Part shown: piece after piece, positions 1 through 10,116 of the stretch
Layout: each line of letters opens with the position of its first letter
Position numbering within the stretch: the stretch's first letter is position 1
Origin: Cylindrospermum sp. FACHB-282
GTDB taxonomy: Bacteria > Cyanobacteriota > Cyanobacteriia > Cyanobacteriales > Nostocaceae
Length of the DNA: 64,000 nt
Assembly (NCBI RefSeq): GCF_014697195.1
Contig: NZ_JACJRJ010000030.1
Coordinates: forward strand, 16,535 to 80,534
Reading direction: 5' to 3'
Translations under genes and position numbers: made by a program
The notes under the pieces: generated by a model
The model's database searches: none
Told to the model about the DNA's origin: nothing
What the model saw: the letters and a program-made list of their open reading frames with translations, nothing else

Positions 1-2656
1 GTTTAATAATTATTTTAGAGCAATTGAAAATGCGGAAAATGCGGAAAAATATTTAGGTGGTGTCACATCTACAATAATTGTTCCAATTTTTCATTTTTAC
101 GATTCTCTAGCTAGGCTGGCGATATATTCTGATAGTTCAGAAGACGAACAAAAAAATATTCTGGAAAAGGTAGAAGCTAATTTAGTAAAGATGGGGATGT
201 GGGCGCATCATGCTCCTATGAATTATTTGCACAAATTTGATCTAGTGAAGGCAGAGCAGCATCGAGTTATTGGTGAAAATCTTCAAGCAATGGAATATTA
301 TGACAAAGCTATTGCCGAAGCTAAAGAAAATGAGTACCTAAACGAAGAGGCTCTGGCTAACGAACTAGCGGCTAAATTTTATCTAGCATGGGGGAAAGAA
401 AAAATTGCTAAAGTCTACCTTGCTGAGGCTTATTATGCCTACTTTCGCTGGGGTGCATTAGCGAAAGTAAAAGATTTAGAAAACCGCTATGCTCATTTAC
501 TCGCTCATATTCAATCTAGTGAACAAACTAACTCTGATACCAAGGGTAAAGTTAGTAAAATCACTACGGGTAATGCTATTTCTAACTCAACAAGAGGTTC
601 AGAAGCTTTAGACTTAGCAACGGTGATTGCAGCTTCTCAAGCTATGTCAAAAGAAATCAATTTAGAAAGTTTGCTTTCTACTTTAATGCAAGTAGCTATT
701 GAAAATGCCGGAGCCTCGAAAGGGGCACTTATCTTGCACGATGAGGGTAATTTAACTTTAGAGGCGATAGCTACGCCCGTCAATGCTCTGTCAGAAACAG
801 GGACGCAGACAAAACAAATGATAGTAAATTTGCTGCCATCAGTAGCCATAGCCTCAGAAGAAATACCTGCCAGCATCATTAACTATGTAGCACACACCCA
901 AGAAATCCTGTTAGTTGACGATGCTAGAACTGAAACAAATTTTGCTAATGATGCTTATATCATCCAACGGCAACTAAAATCAGTTTTATGTATTCCTATC
1001 CTTAATCAAGGTAAACTAATTAGCATACTTTATCTAGAAAATAATCTGACTGTAAAAGCTTTTATTCCCGACAGGGTAGAAATATTAAAGTTACTCTCAT
1101 CTCAGGCTGCTATTTCGATTGAAAATGCTCGTATTTACAATAAATTAGAAGAAAAAGTTAAAGAACGTACTGCTGAATTAGAAATAGCTAAACAAGAATC
1201 TGAAGCAGCTAACCATGCTAAAAGCTCGTTTCTCGCTAACATGAGCCACGAATTGCGAACGCCTCTGAATGTAATCTTAGGATTTTCTAACTTAATGAGG
1301 AGTAATGCTAATCTTTCTTATGAAGAAAAAGAAAATCTTAGTATTATTAATCGCAGTGGAGAGCATCTGTTAAATCTAATTAACCAAGTACTTGATCTCT
1401 CCAAAATTGAAGCTGGACGAATGACTCTTAATGAAAGTAATTTTGACTTTTATTACTTACTAGCTGATGTGGAAAATATCTTTTCTTTAAAAGCTAAAGA
1501 ACAAGGGTTACAGTTAATATTTGAGCGCGCTGAAGATGTTCCTCAATATATTTGTACAGATCAACTTAAGCTGCGGCAAGTGCTAATTAATTTGCTGAAT
1601 AATGCCATTAAATTTACTTTTGAAGGGAGTGTATCTGTTAAAGTTAAAACGTCTCTAGATTCCCAATGTCAAATTATATTTGAAGTTTCAGATACAGGTC
1701 TTGGTATTGCTCCTAACGAACTAGAAAAATTATTCAAACCCTTTGGACAAACCTCTTCAAGCCAACAAGTACAAGAAGGAACAGGATTGGGTTTAACTAT
1801 CAGCCGACAATTTATTAATTTAATGGGAGGTGAAATAACTGTAATCAGTGGTGGCAAATCTTTTACACCAGATAAAAAATTAGCGATCGCACATAAACCG
1901 AAAGACGAGATAACTGCTCTACCTACCTCTAGCACAACATTTATATTTGACATTATACCCAAAGTTATTGATAGCGATGAAGTTGAGAATAAATCCCAAA
2001 TTATTCGCGTTATTGGTTTAGCTCCCAATCAACCGCAATATCGAATGTTAGTTGTTGACGATCATGAATACAATCGTCAATTGCTACTTAAAATTCTCGG
2101 ACGCTTAGATTTTGAGTTGCGAGAAGCAATTAATGGTCAAGAAGCAATTGAAATTTGGGAAGCGTGGGAACCCCATCTTATCTGGATGGATATGCGAATG
2201 CCAGTTATGGATGGTTATGAAGCAACTAAACGCATTAAAAGCACAACTAAAGGTCAAGCAACAGCTATAATTGCTATTACTGCCAGTGTTTTAGAAGAAC
2301 AGAAAGTGGTGGTTTTGTCATCTGGCTGTGATAATTTTGTTCGCAAGCCATTTCAAGAAAAAGTTATTTTTGAAATGATCGCTAAATATTTAGAAGTTAG
2401 TTATATTTATGAAAAAGAAAACTCACTTATTCAAGTTATTGATTTGCCTATAGAGCCGTTTAATTTAAGCGAATTTCTGACAACTATGCCAAAAGAATGG
2501 CTCGTACAATTGCATACAGCGGCTCTTGATGCTGACTCAGAATTAGTTAATCAAATGATTGATGATATTTCGGAAGTTCACGGATCAACAATTCAGATAC
2601 TTAGAAGTTGGGTAAATAAGTTTGAGTTTGAAAAAATTCTTGATTTAACAGAATAA
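1..2656 (+). CDS. Hybrid sensor histidine kinase, 3' part (5' end outside window)
   Basis: The frame is open from base 2 with no stop, so the gene begins upstream and the ATG at 191 is internal. In order the visible part shows a helical TPR-like region (to about 520), a GAF sensor domain (about 620-1120), a short coiled coil, HisKA with an H-box [10 protein letters not shown] (His codon at 1247), an HATPase_c domain with an N-box around 1580 and a DTGLGI G-box near 1693, then a receiver domain (about 2045-2390) with its phospho-acceptor Asp codon at 2189, and a short C-terminal tail. The helical region before GAF matches the C-terminal half of the very large cyanobacterial proteins that join a Ser/Thr kinase, an AAA/NB-ARC ATPase and a histidine kinase; the upstream part is inferred, not seen. 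Signalling by autophosphorylation and transfer to the fused receiver is expected. The ligand is unknown. Confidence 0.93.
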   Translation, partial: FNNYFRAIENAENAEKYLGGVTSTIIVPIFHFYDSLARLAIYSDSSEDEQKNILEKVEANLVKMGMWAHHAPMNYLHKFDLVKAEQHRVIGENLQAMEYYDKAIAEAKENEYLNEEALANELAAKFYLAWGKEKIAKVYLAEAYYAYFRWGALAKVKDLENRYAHLLAHIQSSEQTNSDTKGKVSKITTGNAISNSTRGSEALDLATVIAASQAMSKEINLESLLSTLMQVAIENAGASKGALILHDEGNLTLEAIATPVNALSETGTQTKQMIVNLLPSVAIASEEIPASIINYVAHTQEILLVDDARTETNFANDAYIIQRQLKSVLCIPILNQGKLISILYLENNLTVKAFIPDRVEILKLLSSQAAISIENARIYNKLEEKVKERTAELEIAKQESEAANHAKSSFLANMSHELRTPLNVILGFSNLMRSNANLSYEEKENLSIINRSGEHLLNLINQVLDLSKIEAGRMTLNESNFDFYYLLADVENIFSLKAKEQGLQLIFERAEDVPQYICTDQLKLRQVLINLLNNAIKFTFEGSVSVKVKTSLDSQCQIIFEVSDTGLGIAPNELEKLFKPFGQTSSSQQVQEGTGLGLTISRQFINLMGGEITVISGGKSFTPDKKLAIAHKPKDEITALPTSSTTFIFDIIPKVIDSDEVENKSQIIRVIGLAPNQPQYRMLVVDDHEYNRQLLLKILGRLDFELREAINGQEAIEIWEAWEPHLIWMDMRMPVMDGYEATKRIKSTTKGQATAIIAITASVLEEQKVVVLSSGCDNFVRKPFQEKVIFEMIAKYLEVSYIYEKENSLIQVIDLPIEPFNLSEFLTTMPKEWLVQLHTAALDADSELVNQMIDDISEVHGSTIQILRSWVNKFEFEKILDLTE

Positions 2657-2993
2657 TTTTTTGGCAATTAATGAAGATTGTTTATTAATCAAACCTTTCT
2701 TTACTTGTTCAGGGACATAATTAATTTTAAAATTACCTGTGGGTACCGCAAACAAAGTATTAAATAGGCTCTTCAGTACGTAGTATCTAAAATCGCACAA
2801 CTAAATCTTAAAATCCCTGCCAATACTGGGTAATTGGCGTTATTCCTAACATTTTTCAGTTTTTAGTTGCTTTGAGGGTTTTAAACGGCATTTCAAAGCA
2901 CAATTTTGGTGTTTAACTAATAGTTTGGCATAACAGGGACTGAAGAGGCATAAAATATAAAGATTAAAAATTTTTAGCCTCGTACAGTTTACC
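2657..2993. other. Intergenic spacer, no gene seen
   Basis: AT-rich spacer of about 340 bases between the hybrid kinase and the next regulator. I see no ORF with coding character, no strong hairpin and no RNA gene. It presumably carries the promoter of the regulator starting at 2994. Confidence 0.5.
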
Positions 2994-4100
2994 ATGAACT
3001 TTGAAAAAGCATTATTATTGGTAGAATCTATCCTTAAAGATAAGACTGGAAAGGAATTAACTGATCCAGAAAAACAGATTTTAAAAGCTGCTTGGGAAAA
3101 CCAGCCTTATAATAATATTTCTGACAGCTTGTACTTGAGCGTAGGATATATTAAAGATTTAGCTTCTCTGCTATGGAAGCGCATTTCTAATGCAATGGAA
3201 ATGAAAATTACTAAAAGTAATTTTCGCTATTTATTGGAGAAACAAATTACCACAGATAATCATGCTCTTAATCAAATAGAAAAAATTGATTCTGAACCAA
3301 TTGAAACTCATAAAGCTAATGTTTTAATTGTTGACGATTTGGTAGAAAATTTGCGGTTTTTAACGGAAATTTTGATTAAGCGTGGATACAAAGTCCGCAG
3401 TGTCACTAATGGCACTATGGCATTAAGAACAGCTACTAATAACCCGCCAGATGTTATTTTACTGGATATTAAAATGCCAGATATTGATGGTTATGAAGTC
3501 TGCAAAGCTATAAAAAATAATAAATTAGTTTCAGAAATACCTGTAATTTTCCTCAGCGCACTCGATGAAGTTATTGATAAAATTAAAGCTTTCCAAGTTG
3601 GGGGAGTTGATTACATCACTAAACCTTTTCATCCAGAAGAAGTAATCGCTCGCATTCAAACTCAAATAACAATCCAAAAACAAAAGCTTGAACTGCGGCA
3701 GGCAATTGAGCAACATCAGCAAACCGCAGAAATTCTTTATCAATCTCGTGCTTTATTGGCTAGTTTGTTGAACAACTCCGTGGATGGCATTGCAGCTATA
3801 CAAGCGGTGAGAAATACAATTAATGGAGAAATTGATGACTTTATCTATCTAGTGGTTAATCCCGTTTTTGCTAAATTATTTGGAGAAAAACGAGAAACGC
3901 TTACAGGTATGTCAGGGGTGAAGAACTTGGTTAATCAGCTTAATCCAGAATTGTTTGATACATTAGTACGTGTAGTTCAGACAGGAAAACCAATGGAGAA
4001 AAAGTTTTACTATAAAAATGGTGAAATTCAAAAATTGTATAACTTTACTATTGTTAAGTTTGGAGATGGCTGTTCGATTACTGGACGCCCTCTTTCTTAA
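2994..4100 (+). CDS. Response regulator with vMAP-type HTH, receiver and PAS-like domain
   Basis: 368 residues. Residues 1-85 resemble the N-terminal helix-turn-helix of cyanobacterial vWA-MoxR-associated and NB-ARC/WD40 signalling proteins (a KAAWENQPYNNIS core followed by GYIKDLASLLW). Residues 108-230 are a receiver domain with acidic pair D114/D115, phospho-acceptor D158 in LLDIKMPDIDG, and the conserved Lys in ITKPF. After a coiled-coil linker, residues 250-365 look like a PAS domain. It follows the hybrid histidine kinase on the same strand after 337 bases, so it may be the downstream partner of that kinase (inference). There is no output enzyme domain; output may be DNA binding or protein recruitment through the N-terminal HTH. 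Confidence 0.85.
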   Translation: MNFEKALLLVESILKDKTGKELTDPEKQILKAAWENQPYNNISDSLYLSVGYIKDLASLLWKRISNAMEMKITKSNFRYLLEKQITTDNHALNQIEKIDSEPIETHKANVLIVDDLVENLRFLTEILIKRGYKVRSVTNGTMALRTATNNPPDVILLDIKMPDIDGYEVCKAIKNNKLVSEIPVIFLSALDEVIDKIKAFQVGGVDYITKPFHPEEVIARIQTQITIQKQKLELRQAIEQHQQTAEILYQSRALLASLLNNSVDGIAAIQAVRNTINGEIDDFIYLVVNPVFAKLFGEKRETLTGMSGVKNLVNQLNPELFDTLVRVVQTGKPMEKKFYYKNGEIQKLYNFTIVKFGDGCSITGRPLS

Positions 4101-4169
4101 CTATCAAGAAACACATTCTATAGCCTTTGAAATACAGGGCTATGGTATTGTAATGTGGTGAGTCTGTTT

Positions 4170-4234
4170 AATATCCCCCACTGTAGCAAGATTCGGCAGG
4201 GTACGGAATAACATTACAGTGGTGGGAAGATATT
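4170..4234. terminator. Inverted repeat between convergent genes
   Basis: An imperfect inverted repeat (arms 4170-4185 and 4215-4234, each containing the CCACTGTA/TACAGTGG core) lies between the convergent regulator gene (stop at 4100) and the small gene on the minus strand (stop at 4233). It could act as a bidirectional terminator. The loop is about 29 bases and there is no long T-run, so this is tentative. Confidence 0.35.
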
Positions 4235-4538
4235 AAGAAATAAATTCTAAGTGCGCTTTTACCAGCATTTGGGCTTGTCTAAGTACACTGCTGAATAAAT
4301 AAGTAGGAATCTGCCAAGCGGCAACGGTAACTTGTTTAGCAATATCCTGGATGCTAATGGCAATTAATTCATGCTCTGATGACTGTCCCTCAATTGCGCC
4401 AGACCAAGTAAAAGCTAATATGAAATCATCGTATCCAGGTAGAGTGGCAATTAAGCATTCGTTTTGTGCTGGCTGGCAAATAATTCCGTGTTCATTGGCA
4501 ATTGCTGTTAGTTTTTGGAAGCTCTTTAAATGGGTCAT
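4233..4538 (-). CDS. Conserved small protein of unknown function
   Basis: 101 residues with the composition of a soluble globular protein and no signal peptide or membrane segment. It has the feel of small cyanobacteria-specific conserved proteins but I do not recognise a named domain. The opposite-strand ORF over the same bases (4351-4560) has poorer amino-acid composition and was rejected. The ATG at 4538 is the only sensible start. Confidence 0.6.
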   Translation of the reverse strand: MTHLKSFQKLTAIANEHGIICQPAQNECLIATLPGYDDFILAFTWSGAIEGQSSEHELIAISIQDIAKQVTVAAWQIPTYLFSSVLRQAQMLVKAHLEFIS

Positions 4539-5100
4539 TTGTCCTTTGTGTGTAATTTAATGAGTAGATTTACGATGTAGCCCAAGTGTGATTTAAACTC
4601 GTAGCACTGTGCCCAAAGCCAAGCTACCTTTCTCCGTGCTATTGCAGAGAAAAGAACCGTTGACTGAGGTTTTGAAAATTGAGTGTTCGTAGTTTATATA
4701 TAGTTCGCCTATGTGATCAAGCTGATATTGCCTCCCAGGCTGTTGCCTGAAATTTTCCAGTTAATCACAAAAACGCGAGTCAATTATGGCACAAAAAATG
4801 TTTTTGGAATATGTTTTCAATTTATCTCTAACTTGCAAATATGTTGAGTTTTGTAAATAGGCTTCGACCTGTCTAAATACAGCTAGTAATGCTCTGCGGA
4901 ATTAAAAATTCTAAATTAAAAATTAAAAGAGCTTATGAGCTTTGCTTTTCGTCTATTTTGAATGGTAGCTTTATTTCCGCCGTATTCTAGTAGGTATTAC
5001 CGATGATACCCACAAAACAGTTAATGACGGCTAATCTGATACACTAACTGAAATTTGCAATATATATAAGCTGGTAGCGCACGGGCTGATAATTAAAGGT
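4539..5100. other. Intergenic spacer, no gene seen
   Basis: About 560 bases. It contains a short AT-rich direct repetition around 4902-4930 (AATTAAAAATT-like units) but no convincing ORF, RNA gene or terminator. Both flanking genes point away from it, so it probably holds two divergent promoters. Confidence 0.5.
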
Positions 5101-6771
5101 ATGAGCGAAGCTTTATTTAGTATTGAAAATCTGCGAGTTGCCTATCCCCAACGTAGTGGGGAAGAATTAGTATGGGCAGTGGATGATGTGTCTTTCTCTC
5201 TGCAACCCGGTGAAAGAATGGGATTGGTGGGAGAGTCGGGTTGTGGTAAATCAACTATAGGAAGGGCTGTAATGCGCTTGCTACCGTTGAATAGTCGGAT
5301 TGAGGGAGGGGTGAACTTTCAAGGGCAATCGGTGCTTGATTTGACGCCTTTGCAGCTGCGGAAATTTCGCGGGGAGGCGATCGCATTAATTTTTCAAGAT
5401 CCGATGACACGCCTTAATCCGTTGATGACTATTGGCAACCATTGTATAGAAACTCTACAAGCGCACTCACCGGAATTATCAAAGCAGGAAGCGAAATCAA
5501 AAGCGATCGCCACTTTGGCAAAGGTAAAAATTCCTGAGACTCGCTGGAATCAGTACCCCCACGAGTTTAGCGGTGGGATGCGTCAACGGGTAGCGATCGC
5601 TTTAGCTTTACTAATCAACCCGAAATTAATTGTGGCTGATGAACCTACCACCAGCTTAGATGTCACCGTCTCTGCACAAATTTTACAAGAATTAACGCGA
5701 CTGTGTGCTGAAGAAAATATGGGACTGCTGCTGATTTCCCACGATTTGGCAATGGTGGCGGAATATTGCGATCGCCTTGGGGTGATGTATAAAGGCAAGA
5801 TGGTGGAAAATGGGACAGCAAAATCGATATTTGGGCATCCTCAACACGAATATACGCGATCGCTCCTAAAAGCAGCTTTGCACATTCAATCGGTAGAGGA
5901 TAATGGGGAATTGGTAATTGCTAATGGGGAAAAAAAGCAATCCCCAATTCCTAATTCTCAACCCCCAATTTTGCGAATCACAGAACTCAAGCAACACTAC
6001 ACCATAGAACCTAACTTTATTGAACGCCTGTTTAAAGCCAAAGAGCAAACAATTAAAGCAGTAGATGGGATAAACTTGGAATTATATCCAGGGGAAATAC
6101 TCGGCTTAGTTGGGGAATCTGGTTGTGGGAAGAGTACTCTGTCGCGGACAATCTTGCAGCTAATTCGTCCCACCGCCGGCAAAGTCGAATTTTTAGGACA
6201 GGATTTAACCAGTTTGTCGCCCCAAGAAATTCGCTCATCACGGCGACAAATCCAAATGGTATTTCAAGATCCCCATGCTTGTTTGAATCCAGCAATGACC
6301 GTGGGACAGAGTATAGCTGATCCTTTATTTATCCACAATCTTGCCAATACTACCCAGGCCAAAGAACAGGTTTTGTGGATGCTGGAAAAAGTGGGATTAA
6401 CACCACCAGAGGATTATTATCAGCGCTATCCTTCTGATTTGTCTGGTGGACAACAACAACGAGTTGCGATCGCCCGTGCTTTGATTACTCATCCCAAACT
6501 ACTGATTTGTGATGAACCCGTGAGTATGTTAGATGCCAGTGTGCAGACTCAAGTACTGGATTTGATGTTGGAATTAAAGGCAGAATTTGAGTTAACTTAT
6601 TTGTTTATCACTCATGATTTGTGGTTAGCGCGGTTTTTGTGCGATCGCATAGCCGTAATGAATGGTGGAAAAATTGTTGAACTTGGTCAGACAAAGGAGA
6701 TTTTTACCAATCCCCAACATCCCTACACCAAAACTCTACTAGCTGCTGCACCTTTATTAGCCAGGGCTTAA
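5101..6771 (+). CDS. ABC transporter, fused double ATPase (oligopeptide/nickel type)
   Basis: 556 residues made of two complete ABC ATPase halves in one chain, as in GsiA/YejF-type importers (DppD plus DppF fused). Half 1 has Walker [10 protein letters not shown] at residues 44-52, signature FSGGMRQR and Walker [11 protein letters not shown]. Half 2 has Walker [10 protein letters not shown] near residue 338, signature LSGGQQQR and Walker [13 protein letters not shown]. Each half ends with the oligopeptide-family tail ([10 protein letters not shown] and [10 protein letters not shown]). It powers uptake of peptides or related solutes at the cytoplasmic membrane. No permease or binding-protein gene is adjacent, so its partners must be elsewhere. 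The inter-domain linker (about residues 262-295) is Q/P/N-rich and low complexity. Confidence 0.94.
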   Translation: MSEALFSIENLRVAYPQRSGEELVWAVDDVSFSLQPGERMGLVGESGCGKSTIGRAVMRLLPLNSRIEGGVNFQGQSVLDLTPLQLRKFRGEAIALIFQDPMTRLNPLMTIGNHCIETLQAHSPELSKQEAKSKAIATLAKVKIPETRWNQYPHEFSGGMRQRVAIALALLINPKLIVADEPTTSLDVTVSAQILQELTRLCAEENMGLLLISHDLAMVAEYCDRLGVMYKGKMVENGTAKSIFGHPQHEYTRSLLKAALHIQSVEDNGELVIANGEKKQSPIPNSQPPILRITELKQHYTIEPNFIERLFKAKEQTIKAVDGINLELYPGEILGLVGESGCGKSTLSRTILQLIRPTAGKVEFLGQDLTSLSPQEIRSSRRQIQMVFQDPHACLNPAMTVGQSIADPLFIHNLANTTQAKEQVLWMLEKVGLTPPEDYYQRYPSDLSGGQQQRVAIARALITHPKLLICDEPVSMLDASVQTQVLDLMLELKAEFELTYLFITHDLWLARFLCDRIAVMNGGKIVELGQTKEIFTNPQHPYTKTLLAAAPLLARA

Positions 6772-7039
6772 CTGAGTCCTGACTTTTTTGGTAATATCAT
6801 GTCTGGATGATTACTTGTCATTGCGAACGCCCACGCAATGACGAATGTTAAACAATTGAAAATTCAAAAATAACTAATTACGCCAATTTTAGATTTTGGA
6901 TTTTGGATCAGGAACCGCCAATGAAAGGATAACTTTAATAAAACCCTTGCACTAGTTTTGGTGGGAGTCATAGAATTGCTGGCGTTAACGCTGTATTATT
7001 TTTGAATATTTTCGCAAGAATTTTGCCCAGATAGCAGCA

Positions 7040-7543
7040 ATGATTATCCGCCATGCAACTGAAACTGACTTACCTGCAATTGTGGCAATTTATAATGCTG
7101 CAATCCCTAGCCGCATGGCCACCGCTGATTTAGAGCCAGTTTCTGTAGAAAGTCGCCTTGCTTGGTTTAAAGGGCGATCGCCTTTACAACGTCCACTGTG
7201 GATCATTGAAGTAGAAGGGGTAATTGCTGGGTGGCTGAGTTTCCAATCCTTTTATGGGCGACCAGCATATCATAAAACTGCGGAAATTAGTATTTACATT
7301 TCCCCTAATTTTCATCGGCGTGGTTTGGGACGACAACTTTTAGGGCTAGCAGTTCACGAAAGCCCTCATTTAGGTTTAAAGACTTTGGTAAGCTTCATAT
7401 TTGCCCACAATCAACCTAGTTTAAAACTGTTTGAAACATTTGGTTTTAAAACTTGGGGACACTTGCCCAACATTGCAGAGTTGGACGGTGTTGAACGGGA
7501 CTTAATTATTATGGGGCTACGAGTTACTGAATCTCTTGATTAA
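7040..7543 (+). CDS. GNAT-family N-acetyltransferase
   Basis: 167 residues, the full length of the phosphinothricin acetyltransferase-like GNAT family. It opens with IRHATETDLPAIVAIYN, typical of the family, and has the acetyl-CoA pyrophosphate-binding loop in HRRGLGRQLL (about residues 94-103) and the C-terminal NQPSLKLFETFGF motif. It transfers an acetyl group from acetyl-CoA to an amine; the family includes enzymes acting on methionine sulfone/sulfoximine and phosphinothricin, but the substrate cannot be read from sequence. Its stop codon overlaps the stop of the convergent exporter gene. Confidence 0.88.
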   Translation: MIIRHATETDLPAIVAIYNAAIPSRMATADLEPVSVESRLAWFKGRSPLQRPLWIIEVEGVIAGWLSFQSFYGRPAYHKTAEISIYISPNFHRRGLGRQLLGLAVHESPHLGLKTLVSFIFAHNQPSLKLFETFGFKTWGHLPNIAELDGVERDLIIMGLRVTESLD

Positions 7544-8598
7544 ATGCCCTTAAATCCCATACCAGATTCTACCTCTTGTTCTGCTTGTCTAGAACTCACC
7601 TTGCCAGAGGCAACTCTATGATTTGTCTCAAGCCAAATACCAACCTGGCTCAGGAATATACCAACCAAAATCAAGCTACCGCCGATATATTGAGCTAGGG
7701 TAGGAGCTTCCCCCAGTACCAAATAAGCTGCCAGGATACCCACGATTGGGGTAAACGAGCCAGCTAAGGAAGCCGCTGACACTGTAGAAGCTCTCAAACC
7801 CTTAAGCCAAAATGACTGACCTAGCACCACAATCACGGCACCATAAACAAGCATCCACTGCCATAGAAAAGGTGAGAATACATCTACAAAATGGTCACTG
7901 CCATAGAGAACTAAAGCAATGAAAAAAAAGATTACAGTTCCTAGAGCAGTACGAAAAATACTGAAGATTCCCACGGGAATAAGGGGAAGCCATTCTTTGA
8001 CAATAATCGTCGAAGCTACTGAAGCCACGGCGGCAATGGCAGCCATTGCTTCCCCAGTGCCGACTCTTAAACTTCCCATGTTGATCATCCCTGCCCCTGG
8101 AGGCTGAAGGAGAATAGCTAGGGTAACGCCGACAAAGGCCGCTCCCGCTCCCACAACTTCCCAACGATTCACCCTTTCCCGCAGTAACCAGACAGATAAA
8201 GCCATAGTCAAAGGGGGTTCCAAGCGTCCAACCAAGATTATATTGTTGACCCCTGTTAGTGCTAATGCCTGGAAAATCAAGCCAGGGACAAGTGCTCCCG
8301 ACAAGATAGCTACCGTTGTTAGCATGAACCAATCTTTCCTTGACAGTTGCGTCAAAGTCCCTTTATTCCACTGTCGCCCATAGATCAGAAACATAACTAT
8401 CAAGGCACAAAGGTTCCCTACAAATAAAACATTACACAGAGAAATTGGATTTCGACCATCTATGAAATGTTGGGCACCGATTTGTGTCAGCTTGCGGGTA
8501 ACTGCACTAGAGGCTCCAAAAATCAGGATTGCTAGCCAGAGATAGGTTTGACCTGGAATTTTGTGGATAAGACGATGCCATCTTTTCGGTCTGGTCAC
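7540..8598 (-). CDS. DMT-superfamily (EamA) membrane transporter
   Basis: 352 residues with about ten hydrophobic segments arranged as two EamA repeats (roughly residues 15-160 and 180-320), ending in a polar tail. The pattern (LEPPLTMALSVWLLRERV in the first repeat and SFTPIVGILAAYLVLGE in the second) is typical of drug/metabolite exporters of the inner membrane. Substrate unknown. It converges with the acetyltransferase gene, stop codons overlapping at 7540-7543. Confidence 0.9.
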   Translation of the reverse strand: MTRPKRWHRLIHKIPGQTYLWLAILIFGASSAVTRKLTQIGAQHFIDGRNPISLCNVLFVGNLCALIVMFLIYGRQWNKGTLTQLSRKDWFMLTTVAILSGALVPGLIFQALALTGVNNIILVGRLEPPLTMALSVWLLRERVNRWEVVGAGAAFVGVTLAILLQPPGAGMINMGSLRVGTGEAMAAIAAVASVASTIIVKEWLPLIPVGIFSIFRTALGTVIFFFIALVLYGSDHFVDVFSPFLWQWMLVYGAVIVVLGQSFWLKGLRASTVSAASLAGSFTPIVGILAAYLVLGEAPTLAQYIGGSLILVGIFLSQVGIWLETNHRVASGKVSSRQAEQEVESGMGFKGI

Positions 8599-8850
8599 AA
8601 TAACACCACGAAAAAAACACTATCAACTATACTCGGCTTCTCTGATTAATTTAGGGCGAGGTGGATATGAGAAAACACTGAAGACAGGCTGAGAGATGAC
8701 GAGATCACAATCTCCTGAGAATCTGCTGAGTCCCAGGTAAATTTTCTGAAGGGATAAATTCAGACAATTCATAACTTGGTTTCATATCAGCTTCAGTAGC
8801 CGATGGGATGCTGTGGACAGTCAAGAAAGTCAACAGATCAGGAAAAACAA

Positions 8851-9231
8851 ATGAAAATCGCTTCTTCTCTGCTCACAAGCGTTGCTTTAGCTGGTATATT
8901 GGCTGTTTGGGATGTTCCACTTAAACCAGTCAATCCTTTACTGGGTCAAGCATCAGCCGCAGAAATGAAAGATGCTACAGGTTTGACGACTCAACAAAAA
9001 ATTGATTTGCTGATCAAGCATAAAGGTCAGTTTGGCAGTGGTGATGAGCTACGTCGTTTCTTTTTTGGTGACCTTGAGCCACTCGCCATCCAACCTGGTG
9101 GTGCAGGTATGGTAGTTAACCTTTATAACAAAGCCAATAATGTGACAATTTCTTACTGCTCTACTTACGATGTGGTAATTGCGGTTAAGAAAGGCAAGGT
9201 GGCTAAGTTTGAAGCCAGTGAAGTGAAGTAA
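8851..9231 (+). CDS. Small exported protein of unknown function
   Basis: 126 residues if it starts at the ATG at 8851. I prefer this over the upstream ATG at 8803 because an AGGA motif sits 7 bases before it and the protein then opens with a clean signal peptide (MKIASSLLTSVALAGILA), probably cut after an AxA site near QASAAEM. The mature part of about 90 residues is unrecognised. The stop overlaps a short palindrome (9223-9237) that may help termination. Confidence 0.7.
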   Translation: MKIASSLLTSVALAGILAVWDVPLKPVNPLLGQASAAEMKDATGLTTQQKIDLLIKHKGQFGSGDELRRFFFGDLEPLAIQPGGAGMVVNLYNKANNVTISYCSTYDVVIAVKKGKVAKFEASEVK

Positions 9232-9354
9232 CTTCACGTTTAATCATTTTTCTGCGGGTTGATGGGCAGAAGTTATACCAATTGAAAATTCTCTCATAGA
9301 GCCTACGGCTCCGGTCAGGGATACAAAATTCAAAATTAAGAAAGAAAGAAAACT

Positions 9355-9690
9355 ATGAGCTGGAAAACACTTTGTTTAATTGCTGGTCTGAGCTTAACTA
9401 CTAGTCTCACTGCTTGCTCTAACATTCCTGAAACAAACAATCAGATTATTCCTGATGCCTCTCCTGCCATGAGCAAGGACAAAGCTGGCGATGCTATGAG
9501 CAAGGACAAAGCTGGCGATGCCATGAGCAAGGACAAAGCTGGTGATGCCATGAGCAAGGACAAAGCTGGCGATGCCATGAGCAAGGACAAAGCTGGCGAT
9601 GCCATGAGCAAGGACAAAGCTGGCGATGCCATGAGCAAGGACAAAGCTGGCGATGCCATGAAGCAAGCGCCTACCCCTAGCAAGCCTTAA
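9355..9690 (+). CDS. Lipoprotein with seven tandem MSKDKAGDA repeats
   Basis: 111 residues. The first 22 form a lipoprotein signal with lipobox LTAC (Cys 22), so the protein is probably lipid-anchored and exposed. Residues 39-101 are seven perfect copies of the 9-residue unit MSKDKAGDA, then a short Pro-rich tail. This resembles the pentapeptide MXKDX repeat proteins (TIGR02953), which are small secreted proteins without known function. The repeat is charge-balanced and should be disordered or helical. The reverse strand is also open over the repeat, but lacks the signal and lipobox. Confidence 0.75.
   Translation: MSWKTLCLIAGLSLTTSLTACSNIPETNNQIIPDASPAMSKDKAGDAMSKDKAGDAMSKDKAGDAMSKDKAGDAMSKDKAGDAMSKDKAGDAMSKDKAGDAMKQAPTPSKP
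9469..9657 (+). repeat. 27-bp tandem repeat, 7 copies
   Basis: Seven adjacent 27-base units beginning at 9469, 9496, 9523, 9550, 9577, 9604 and 9631. They are almost identical at the DNA level: only single silent changes are seen (GCT for GCC at the end of unit 1 and GGT for GGC in unit 3). Near-identity at silent sites points to recent expansion or homogenisation by slippage. Confidence 0.97.
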
Positions 9691-9962
9691 CCGCAACTTT
9701 CCAGCTTGGCATCTCACACCATTTCTTTATGAGGCTGCGCTGTATTTTTTGCTCTCTTGTTTTTTCTTTCTTTGTGTCCTTTGCGTCCTTTGCGGTTTGT
9801 TGATCTTGCTTGAACTTAAGTTCTAATATAGTGTGTGTGGCGCATCTTCATACAGAATTGGCATCACTTTTCTGGTATTGGGTAATAGGGACTGGGTACT
9901 CAGAAAATCTACATCCCCGGTTCCTTTATTTTGGCGCTTTGATTTCAACAGGATAAATTCTC
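9691..9962. other. Intergenic spacer, no gene seen
   Basis: Spacer between the repeat lipoprotein and the cytochrome/molybdoenzyme cluster. Around 9769-9800 it contains the tandem-like run TTTGTGTCCTTTGCGTCC, a short low-complexity repetition. Nothing else recognisable. Confidence 0.45.
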
Positions 9963-10049
9963 ATGAATCATAACCTGCTCCGACGGCGTCAGTTACTTTT
10001 TTACTTTGGGTTAGGAGTTGTCCGCAGCAGTTACATATTTATTTTTTGA
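9963..10049 (+). pseudogene. Orphan Tat-leader-like reading frame
   Basis: A 28-codon frame starting MNHNLLRRRQLLFYFGLGVV looks like a twin-arginine (Tat) export leader (RRRQLL followed by a hydrophobic stretch), then stops at 10047-10049 with no mature protein. It may be what is left of an exported protein gene whose body was deleted, directly upstream of the cytochrome b gene. A chance similarity cannot be excluded. Confidence 0.35.
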
Positions 10050-10116
10050 GGAAATTTTTGAATCATCTGTTGGTGTACTTCATTATAACCAGCACTTTCT
10101 AAAGTCTAAAATTGGT

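Noticed and set aside
4351..4560. Plus-strand 69-residue ORF opposite the small conserved gene
   Set aside because: Poor composition (Ser/Cys-rich without pattern) and fully inside the better minus-strand frame.
9394..9717. Minus-strand ORFs across the 27-bp tandem repeat
   Set aside because: Open only because the repeat length is a multiple of three; the plus frame has a lipoprotein signal and matches MXKDX-type proteins.
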